From JABCYV01 sp963696025 (GTDB lineage: Bacteria; Acidobacteriota; Terriglobia; Terriglobales; Acidobacteriaceae), in assembly GCA_963696025.1 (NCBI GenBank), contig CAVOII010000010.1, positions 434,001 to 498,000 on the forward strand: a stretch of 64,000 bases of DNA, given 5' to 3'. Position numbers and translations under genes: made by a program. The notes below the pieces were generated by a model. That model made no database searches. It was not told the DNA's origin and saw only the letters and a list, made by a program, of their open reading frames with translations. Shown here in pieces: positions 58,239 to 64,000 of this stretch. Positions within the stretch are counted from its first letter, which is position 1. Every line of letters starts with the position of its first letter.

Positions 58239-58916
58239 ATGCCAGCTAAACCCGGCAAAGATGTCGACAAGCGTGACCGCATTGTAAAGCGCATTGCTCG
58301 TGAGTTGCGTGATGGTTTCTATGTGAACCTGGGCATCGGCATGCCTACGTTGGTAGCCAATCACGTACTGCCGGGCATAGACGTAATTCTGCAGAGCGAG
58401 AACGGCATGCTGGGCATCGGCCCCTACCCGGTCGAGGGTCATGAAGACGCTGACCTGATCAACGCTGGTAAGGAGACGATCAGCGAGATGGCGGGTACTG
58501 CGTATTTTTCTAGTGCCGATTCATTTGCCATGATCCGAGGTGGCCACATTGACCTGAGCGTGCTCGGCGCCATGCAGGTGGATGAAGAAGGGAATCTCGC
58601 GAACTGGATGATTCCCGGGAAAATGGTCAAAGGCATGGGCGGAGCTATGGATCTAGTGGCGGGTGCGCGTCGTGTGATTGTAGCGATGGAGCACACCACC
58701 AAAGACGGTCAGCCCAAGATTCTGAAAAAATGCGCGTTGCCGCTCACTGGACTGAAAGTAGTGAACACCATCGTGACTGAGATGGCCGTCATCCAAGTCA
58801 CGCCCGCCGGCCTGATGCTGGACGAGGTTGAACCGGGATTGTCCGTCGATGACGTGCAGAGAGTTACGGAACCCACGCTCATTCGGAGCTCAAATCTGAG
58901 AGCGATGGAAAGTTGA
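58239..58916 (+). CDS. scoB: 3-oxoacid CoA-transferase subunit B
   Basis: 225 residues. The catalytic Glu is in VILQSENGMLGIGP (S-E-N-G motif). YVNLGIGMPTLVANHV and DLSVLGAMQVDEEGNLANW are B-subunit hallmarks. It completes the enzyme with ScoA. The last residues (IRSSNLRAMES) show the usual tapering. It is followed by a repeat pair, not a clear terminator. Confidence 0.95.
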   Translation: MPAKPGKDVDKRDRIVKRIARELRDGFYVNLGIGMPTLVANHVLPGIDVILQSENGMLGIGPYPVEGHEDADLINAGKETISEMAGTAYFSSADSFAMIRGGHIDLSVLGAMQVDEEGNLANWMIPGKMVKGMGGAMDLVAGARRVIVAMEHTTKDGQPKILKKCALPLTGLKVVNTIVTEMAVIQVTPAGLMLDEVEPGLSVDDVQRVTEPTLIRSSNLRAMES

Positions 58917-58930
58917 ACTACCCGTTCAAG

Positions 58931-58998
58931 TCTGTCATCCTGAGCGAAGAGGTTCCTTGCGCTTGCGCAGGAAACCTCGAGTCGAAGGATCCCTATAA
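58931..58998. repeat. TGTCATCCTGAGCGAAG...GTCGAAGGATCCC repeat, copy 1
   Basis: Starts GTCTGTCATCCTGAGCGAAG, has an inner hairpin TTGCGCTTGCGCAG, and ends GTCGAAGGATCCCTAT. It is the inverse of 59108-59172. Relatives are at 13012-13046 and 52530-52590. Confidence 0.75.
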
Positions 58999-59107
58999 AT
59001 CAGAACACTGACGGAAAATGATACAAGAACGCCTCGCGAAAAGCAGGACGACGGAGATAAGGAGCAAAAATAATCTTGTTTTTTCTCGCGCCCACTTGCG
59101 TTTCGCA

Positions 59108-59172
59108 GGGATCCTTCGACTCAGCTTGTCCATTGGTAAGACGAATGAACAGGCTTCGCTCAGGATGACAAC
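59108..59172. repeat. GGGATCCTTCGACTC...GCTCAGGATGAC repeat, copy 2 inverted
   Basis: Starts GGGATCCTTCGACTCAGC and ends GGCTTCGCTCAGGATGACAA. It is an inverted partner of 58931-58998. The 110 bases between them show no gene. Confidence 0.75.
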
Positions 59173-59184
59173 AACTGTGGGCTG

Positions 59185-60876
59185 CTAATTCCCGGCCTCA
59201 CTTTTCTTTCTAGCCGCTTCGAACTCGTCGCCTTTTTGCCAACCTACTACTTTTGGCAGACTTGCAGCTTCCCATCCTAGAGCAAAGCCGAACCGTGCCA
59301 TGGCAGCGTCACCGGTGAAATCCATATCAGGATGGTACTCATCGCTCGGCTGATGGTAATGTTTCGTCGTGAACTCATCCGCCTGCTGGATGCCCCAAGC
59401 GGCATCATGTCCCTTGTACTTCACGCCTTCATTAATGGAGAAGGCGGGAATGCCGACACGCGCCAGGCTGAAATGATCGGAGCGATAGAAGTGTCCGGCT
59501 TCGGGGCGGGCGTCGGGACGGATCGCAAGCCGGAAATCCTTCGCGAGTGCCTCCACCATTGCATAAAACGTGGTCCGCTCTGAGCCCGACACTTCTACTT
59601 CTTGTGGAGATCCGAGCGGAGGGACATCGTCGTAATTCAAGTCCAGCGCGATTTTTCCCGTCGGAATCGGCGGATGCTTACCCAGGTACTCAGAACCCAA
59701 CAGTCCTTGCTCCTCCGCGGTGACCGAAGCGAAGAGAAGAGATCGTTTCGGCCGCTGGGTAGCAAGCGCATAAGTGCGAGCCAGCTCCAGGAGAATGCCG
59801 CAGCCGGTAGCGTTATCGTTCGCGCCGTTGTAGATGTTATCTCCCGGCATATCTGGACGAATGCCGAGGTGATCGTAGTGCGCGGTGTAAATGACGGCTT
59901 CGTTCTTCAATCGGGCGTCTGAGCCTGGCAGCATGGCAATTACATTGTTCGATTCGAAGGGGCGGACCTTGCTCACCATGTGCGCTAACAGCTTCGTGCG
60001 GAGCGGCATCGGATGAAAGTCCCGGGAGCGCGCGTCGGACATCATCTTGTCCAGATCGAGTCCCTCCGCAGCCGCCAACTTTGTTGCAACGTCAAGGTGT
60101 ACCCAGCTCGCTACTTTCAACTTGGGCGTACCATCGAGCTTCAGATATGCCTTTTCGCCCGAATTTGAATTGCGGACTACCTCCCAGGGATAACTCGCCA
60201 TTTCTGTTTTGTGGATGAGGATTGCACCCACGGCACCCTTGCGTGCAGCTTCTTCGAACTTGTAAGTCCAGCGCCCATAGTAAGTCAGGGTCCTTCCCTT
60301 GAAGAATTTTGGATCGTCGGAAGGCGGCTCATTTACTAGCATAAGCAGCACCTTTCCTTTGACGTCCACGCCCTTGTAGTCATCCCAGTTATATTCCGGG
60401 GCCTCGATACCATAGCCTACGTACACGATGTCGGCATCTACGTCAGATTGCGGCTGCTGGGTTTCGTCATAAGCGACATATTCATCCCGGGGAACAAGAA
60501 TCATCGCGCGATTGCGCGGCAAAACCAGTGAAAGATTGGTCTCTGGCAACGTTGTAACTCCCACCAAGGGAACCTTCTGCATGTAGGTGCCGTTATCGCC
60601 GGCGGGTTTCAGACCGTCAAGCGCGAACTGCGTACCGATATATTCGGCTGCGATATCGCCTCCACGCTGCCCGGTTCCGCGGCCTTCAAGAAGATCATGG
60701 GACAGGAAGCGCACGTGGGCTCGAATACGCTCGGAGTCAATCTTCTGCAGGGCAGCAATCGCCGGGCCGGGAAGCCGTGCCGAAGTTGAGGCCGGGCGAT
60801 ATTTTTTCGGCGAATCCTGCGCCCAGGTGCCGGAAACCAGAAAGAGTGCGAACAATACAGTGAGGCTCTTTTGCAT
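59185..60876 (-). CDS. secreted M28-family metallopeptidase with PA domain
   Basis: 563 residues from ATG 60876 with AGGAGAA upstream and a signal peptide (MQKSLTVLFALFLVSGTWAQ); the frame extends to 61083 without such features. A PA domain lies at about 150-290 (DIVYVGYGIEAPEYNWDDY). The zinc-peptidase part has VIYTAHYDHLGIRP, YNGANDNATGCGILLELART, TAEEQGLLGSEYLGKH and YRSDHFSLARVGIPAFSI, giving two-zinc ligands His, Asp, Glu, Asp and His. It is likely a periplasmic or secreted aminopeptidase. Its redoxin neighbour is upstream on the same strand. Confidence 0.92.
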   Translation of the reverse strand: MQKSLTVLFALFLVSGTWAQDSPKKYRPASTSARLPGPAIAALQKIDSERIRAHVRFLSHDLLEGRGTGQRGGDIAAEYIGTQFALDGLKPAGDNGTYMQKVPLVGVTTLPETNLSLVLPRNRAMILVPRDEYVAYDETQQPQSDVDADIVYVGYGIEAPEYNWDDYKGVDVKGKVLLMLVNEPPSDDPKFFKGRTLTYYGRWTYKFEEAARKGAVGAILIHKTEMASYPWEVVRNSNSGEKAYLKLDGTPKLKVASWVHLDVATKLAAAEGLDLDKMMSDARSRDFHPMPLRTKLLAHMVSKVRPFESNNVIAMLPGSDARLKNEAVIYTAHYDHLGIRPDMPGDNIYNGANDNATGCGILLELARTYALATQRPKRSLLFASVTAEEQGLLGSEYLGKHPPIPTGKIALDLNYDDVPPLGSPQEVEVSGSERTTFYAMVEALAKDFRLAIRPDARPEAGHFYRSDHFSLARVGIPAFSINEGVKYKGHDAAWGIQQADEFTTKHYHQPSDEYHPDMDFTGDAAMARFGFALGWEAASLPKVVGWQKGDEFEAARKKSEAGN

Positions 60877-61047
60877 GCAAAGGGTTCTCCTGAAAAAGGA
60901 AATGTTGACTGAGAATCGTCTATTGTACGGGAAGAGGCAATAGGCGTCGGCGTCAGACTTCGGACATCGGGTGCGGCTCGGAGAATGGGACTTATGCCGA
61001 GCTTTCAAGGGTCCCCCAAGCAAGGTCCTGGGTCCGATGTCTGTTTT

Positions 61048-61073
61048 TAGCCCGCGACCGCGGGCTAGTTTTT
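61048..61073 (+). other. perfect hairpin in the redoxin-peptidase gap
   Basis: TAGCCCGC / GCGGGCTA with loop GACC, followed on the plus strand by GTTTTT. Both neighbouring genes are on the minus strand, where the hairpin is followed by A residues, so it would not end their transcription in the classical way. Confidence 0.4.
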
Positions 61074-61079
61074 CGAGCT

Positions 61080-61613
61080 TCAACCAGCACGGAAGTCGGG
61101 CACCGATTCATTTGGAAGGAAAACAGGCTGGGTTGAGCCGCCTTCGGCTTCGCCAACTCGCTGGTTGATATCTTCGATTTCTTCTCGCACCCAGCCGACA
61201 CTAGAGATCTCGATTTCGCCATCCTGAGCGATCCAGAAAATCGTGGGTACGTTGGTAAGCCCATACGCATTCGATACCGGATAGGCATTGGTATCATCAA
61301 GCAACACCGGAAAAGTCAGACCATATTCGCTTATGAACGCAGCCGTATCTCGCTTCTGATTCTGCGAAATTCCCACAATGGTTACCTGCTTGTTCCCGTG
61401 TGCCTTGTAAATCCGCTCCAAAAAAGGGAAGGCGTATTGGCAAACCGGGCAGGATACTTTGAAAACCGCTACTATTACTGGCCCGCGCGCGAGCGCATCC
61501 CGCAATGAGAATTGACTTCCGTCCATCGTGGACAGCGTGAAATCCGGAGCCGAAGTTCCAGCAGTCAGAGCAGCCATCGTGCGTCCTCCGAACATTCTAT
61601 CCAGCCACTTCAT
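61080..61613 (-). CDS. thioredoxin-like redoxin (TlpA/AhpC-TSA family)
   Basis: 177 residues. SAPDFTLSTMDGSQFSLRD starts the fold; VFKVSCPVCQYAFPFLERI carries the CPVC redox pair; VPTIFWIAQDGEI has the cis-Pro. CPVC differs from the classical CGPC and CPPC. No signal peptide is visible, so it may be cytoplasmic. The C-terminus has an extra acidic stretch. It lies 18 bases downstream of mutY on the same strand. Confidence 0.85.
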   Translation of the reverse strand: MKWLDRMFGGRTMAALTAGTSAPDFTLSTMDGSQFSLRDALARGPVIVAVFKVSCPVCQYAFPFLERIYKAHGNKQVTIVGISQNQKRDTAAFISEYGLTFPVLLDDTNAYPVSNAYGLTNVPTIFWIAQDGEIEISSVGWVREEIEDINQRVGEAEGGSTQPVFLPNESVPDFRAG

Positions 61614-61631
61614 GATGCTTCTTACCGTATC

Positions 61632-62606
61632 TTAGATGAGTTTCGCAACTCGCAGGATTTTCCGGGCTAACCCGGTCAGCGGCAGCCGCGTAAGGTGAGC
61701 CTTGGATATCCATTTTCCGCTAGCATTGCGCCCGGATGGGACCTGACTTACAGCTACCTGGTAATCGGTGAGCGTGATCGAATGCCGCAAAGTCAGCCAT
61801 ATTGGCGCGCCGTTCGCAGTCTCGATCTGCGGCAGTTCCCACATACCCGGCATGAGCGATGCATCATTTGATCGTTTGATGAGGAAGACCGAACCGTCGT
61901 GGCAATCGAGCGTATAGTGGATCGTCCGCTTCTTCTGCCGAGACATTGTTTTCGGCGTCGGCAGATTTCCACGCGTTCCGCACACATCGAATACTGGACA
62001 GATCAGGCATCGGGGCTGGCGGGGCAGGCAAAGGGTTGCTCCCAGTTCCATGATGGCCTGGTTGAAGTCGCCCGGCCTTTCCTGGACAAGCAATTGCTGA
62101 GCAGTTCGCCACAAATCTTTGCCGGTAAGATTGTCCGCCACCAGCCGGCCGAGAACACGCTTTACATTTCCATCTACCACGGCCATCGGCTCGTCGAATG
62201 CAATGCTGGCAACAGCCGCTGCCGTATAGCGTCCAATGCCCGGAAGGGCGCACAACTCCTCCGCACTAACCGGAAACCGTCCGGCGTGCTGCTTGACGAT
62301 TGCTTTGGCGGCAGCATGCATCATGCGCGCGCGCCGATAATATCCCAGGCCGCTCCACGCCGCCAACACGGAAGACTCTCGAGCTGCTGCCAATTTCTGC
62401 ACGGTAGGAAAGCGTCGCAGGAATCTTCGATAGTGTTCCAGCACCGCTCTAACACGGGTCTGTTGCAACATGATTTCCGACAGCCAGATGTAATACGGAT
62501 TCCGATCTTTGCGCCAGGGCAAATCGCGCCGGTTGCGGTCATACCAAATCAGCAAGCATTGTCGAAAATGTTGTTTCTCGACGGCGTTATCGATGAGGGA
62601 AGTCAA
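61632..62606 (-). CDS. mutY: A/G-specific adenine DNA glycosylase
   Basis: 324 residues. SEIMLQQTRVRAVLEHY holds the catalytic Glu; LPGIGRYTAAAVASIAF is the helix-hairpin-helix; VDGNVKRVLGRL has the catalytic Asp. The 4Fe-4S loop CLPRQPRCLICPVFDVC shows C-x6-C-x2-C-x5-C. A C-terminal MutT-like domain (about 235-320) recognises 8-oxoG. It removes adenine mispaired with 8-oxoguanine. The start overlaps the stop of the upstream lipoprotein gene by four bases. Confidence 0.96.
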   Translation of the reverse strand: MTSLIDNAVEKQHFRQCLLIWYDRNRRDLPWRKDRNPYYIWLSEIMLQQTRVRAVLEHYRRFLRRFPTVQKLAAARESSVLAAWSGLGYYRRARMMHAAAKAIVKQHAGRFPVSAEELCALPGIGRYTAAAVASIAFDEPMAVVDGNVKRVLGRLVADNLTGKDLWRTAQQLLVQERPGDFNQAIMELGATLCLPRQPRCLICPVFDVCGTRGNLPTPKTMSRQKKRTIHYTLDCHDGSVFLIKRSNDASLMPGMWELPQIETANGAPIWLTLRHSITLTDYQVAVSQVPSGRNASGKWISKAHLTRLPLTGLARKILRVAKLI

Positions 62607-63070
62607 CTTTTCGCCACTGGCCCCGTCACTGAATGCGCGATAGCCATCCAGCCCGCGTTCTGCTGCTCCCAGACCGTCATCATCCGGATCGGGACGGATG
62701 GCAGAGGCTGCCCGCCGTAGCTGCCACGCATGGTGATGGTGTATGTCACCACCAGGGTTTGGCCATTCAGCTCAACCTGAAAATCACCGAGCGAGTAATC
62801 ATCCAATTGCAACGGCTTGAAATGTTCAAGGGCCGCGGCGCGGTCCATTCGACCTTCCTCTGCCGTCACGGAAATGTAGTTGCCCGCCAAATGGCGACTC
62901 AGTTCATTCCAGTTTTTGGCTTTTACCTCTTTCCAGAAGTTGCGTTCCAAACTCTCACCGCCGGTTACATCTGTCCAGTTGCTGACAGCATGCTCGCGCC
63001 ATACCGAGCAACCTTCAAGCACCATCGCCCCACAAACCAAGACTGCGATCAGCAGGCTATTCCGCATCAC
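62603..63070 (-). CDS. NTF2-like (DUF4440-type) lipoprotein
   Basis: 155 residues. A lipobox signal (LIAVLVCGAMVLEGC, Cys about 21) is followed by an NTF2-like domain: FWKEVKAKNWNELSRHLAGN, ISVTAEEGRMDRAAALEHF, DFQVELNGQTLVVTYTITM and MTVWEQQNAGWMAIAHSVTG. It is anchored in the envelope and has no known enzymatic residues. The stop overlaps mutY, so they are coupled. The 5' part, with its promoter region, lies in an exact 266-bp tandem duplication. Confidence 0.8.
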   Translation of the reverse strand: MMRNSLLIAVLVCGAMVLEGCSVWREHAVSNWTDVTGGESLERNFWKEVKAKNWNELSRHLAGNYISVTAEEGRMDRAAALEHFKPLQLDDYSLGDFQVELNGQTLVVTYTITMRGSYGGQPLPSVPIRMMTVWEQQNAGWMAIAHSVTGPVAKS

Positions 63071-63195
63071 GCGATTCTAACCCGAAATGTAGGCGCGGGT
63101 GTCCGCGCCTACAAAACAACGATCAGTATTCCGTCGTCAGCCGCTGGTCGTCAAACTCACGAGGGGTGTAGACTGCGATGCCCCTGGTTGACCAT
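62930..63195. repeat. 266-bp perfect tandem duplication, copy 1
   Basis: Identical by eye over all 266 bases to 63196-63461. It covers codons 1-47 of the lipoprotein gene, its upstream region and a GC-rich palindrome at 63090-63114. Confidence 0.95.
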
Positions 63196-63336
63196 TTTCC
63201 AGAAGTTGCGTTCCAAACTCTCACCGCCGGTTACATCTGTCCAGTTGCTGACAGCATGCTCGCGCCATACCGAGCAACCTTCAAGCACCATCGCCCCACA
63301 AACCAAGACTGCGATCAGCAGGCTATTCCGCATCAC
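63157..63336 (-). pseudogene. duplicated 5' fragment of the NTF2-like lipoprotein gene
   Basis: The second copy of the duplication keeps the same start (63336), the lipobox signal and 47 codons. It then runs over the junction into MVNQGHRSLHPS and a stop at 63157, giving a 59-residue truncated lipoprotein. It could be expressed, as it has the same upstream sequence as the intact gene. Confidence 0.8.
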
Positions 63337-63461
63337 GCGATTCTAACCCGAAATGTAGGCGCGGGTGTCCGCGCCTACAAAACAACGATCAGTATTCCGT
63401 CGTCAGCCGCTGGTCGTCAAACTCACGAGGGGTGTAGACTGCGATGCCCCTGGTTGACCAT
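63196..63461. repeat. 266-bp perfect tandem duplication, copy 2
   Basis: Direct, abutting copy of 62930-63195. It contains the GC-rich palindrome at 63356-63380. Confidence 0.95.
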
Positions 63462-63542
63462 AGCCGGTGGGGCAGGGAATAATGTTCGGGCTCGACAACC
63501 GCAACCGACGGTTGGCTGTTTTCAAGGATTCGAGGGAAGACG

Positions 63543-63767
63543 ATGAATGACTTCAACCGCAAGGTGGAAGAGGCTTCGGCGCGCGTGAGCAAGTCCGTGG
63601 GAGAGGCTGCCGAGCGACTGGAAAAGGAGAGCACCGAACTCATCGACTATCTCAACCACGAGGTAGTACCAGCCGTCCGCCAGCACTCCACTAAAGCATT
63701 GCGAGTTGCGGCTGAAAAGCTTGCCCGATTGGCCGACTACATGGAAGAAACTCAACATCCCAAGTGA
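63543..63767 (+). CDS. small helical protein of unknown function
   Basis: 74 residues with GAGGGAAG about six bases before ATG 63543. Almost entirely helical and charged: FNRKVEEASARVSKSVGEAA, ERLEKESTELIDYLNHEV and RVAAEKLARLADYMEE, a probable coiled coil. It resembles small acidobacterial proteins placed before envelope genes, but no family is named. The stop overlaps the next start (GTGA at 63764). Confidence 0.7.
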   Translation: MNDFNRKVEEASARVSKSVGEAAERLEKESTELIDYLNHEVVPAVRQHSTKALRVAAEKLARLADYMEETQHPK

Positions 63768-64000
63768 AGCTGCGACCTGCTGTTCATGCGGTCTTCGTTC
63801 TATTTTTTGTCCTGTTGCTGGCTGATTGCACTGGACACAAGCAGACCAGCGCGAATGTGCCCCCGCCGCCAGCGATCACACCAGCAACAGTCCCAGATAC
63901 TTCTGCGCCATCCCAACCAGTGCCCAGAAAAGCGGGACCTTCGGCGGGCAAACAAGAGCAGAACAGCGACCCACTCTGGGTTCCCGCTGATGCTAAACCG
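63764..64000 (+). CDS. lipoprotein, partial (possible RlpA-type)
   Basis: 79 codons to the window edge from GTG 63764, overlapping the previous stop by four bases. Signal with lipobox (VFVLFFVLLLADC), then a Pro/Thr/Ser-rich region (NVPPPPAITPATVPDTSAPS) and SDPLWVPADAKP. Acidobacterial RlpA-like septal lytic transglycosylases often have such a start, but the catalytic domain would lie beyond the window, so this is a guess. Confidence 0.6.
   Translation, partial: MKLRPAVHAVFVLFFVLLLADCTGHKQTSANVPPPPAITPATVPDTSAPSQPVPRKAGPSAGKQEQNSDPLWVPADAKP

Noticed and set aside
61048..61073. Hairpin plus T-run as a terminator for the redoxin gene
   Set aside because: The T-run is on the plus strand while the neighbouring genes are on the minus strand, so I list it only as a hairpin.

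Overview
This 64 kb window looks like chromosomal DNA of an Acidobacteriota bacterium, most likely class Terriglobia (subdivision 1, Koribacter-like). This is an inference. It rests on the gene neighbourhoods (pilMNOPQ, pepP-accB-accC, a trp/aro/tyr cluster), on many secreted or outer-membrane proteins without a clear family, on strong AGGAG-type ribosome binding sites, and on an unusual density of short intergenic repeats. No phage, plasmid, CRISPR array or insertion sequence was seen. The cell is Gram-negative: there is a secretin, an OmpA-like porin, lipoproteins and signal peptides.

Layout. 0-7 kb: a transglutaminase-like protein, a DUF4252-like secreted protein, a phosphoglycolate-phosphatase-like HAD enzyme, a fused alpha/beta E1 of a 2-oxoacid dehydrogenase, and on the minus strand an NTF2-like secreted protein, an FKBP isomerase and a DoxX protein. 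7-13 kb: a type IV pilus operon (HTH gene, pilM, N, O, P, Q). 13-16 kb: Xaa-Pro peptidase with the two biotin-dependent subunits of acetyl-CoA carboxylase. 16-25 kb: a methanethiol-oxidase (SBP56) gene overlapping a histidine-containing membrane protein gene, thiE, two amino-acid permeases, nnr, and a gene remnant. 25-33 kb: PilZ-like protein, tsaE, a signal-peptidase-like protein, fabI, an MFS exporter, a GT-C glycosyltransferase and secreted proteins. 33-37 kb: an NtrB/NtrC-type two-component pair. 37-50 kb: OmpA-like protein, Asp-box propeller, a PAS pseudogene, glycosyltransferases, a CDGSH protein, small proteins, an NRAMP-like transporter, a receiver-only regulator, OsmC and tRNA-Leu(CAG). 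50-58 kb: trpC-trpF-trpB-(unknown)-trpA-chorismate mutase-DAHP synthase-tyrA, followed by scoAB. 59-64 kb: M28 peptidase, redoxin, mutY, an NTF2-like lipoprotein with a perfect 266-bp tandem duplication over its 5' end, and the start of another lipoprotein.

Working together. The pil genes give the inner-membrane platform (PilMNO), the connector (PilP) and the outer-membrane pore (PilQ). The 50.9-57.4 kb cluster joins the last steps of tryptophan synthesis to the entry of the shikimate pathway and the tyrosine/phenylalanine branch; trpE, trpG and trpD are not present here.

Most notable observations: repeat elements that have entered coding sequences (TrpB N-terminus, TrpA and TyrA C-termini); an unrecognised beta-rich protein conserved in position between trpB and trpA; the mtoX/membrane-protein pair; a signal-peptidase-like protein with a shifted Ser-Met box; a PAS gene cut by an in-frame UAG; and the exact tandem duplication near the right end. 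No clearly new multi-gene system could be established from sequence alone.
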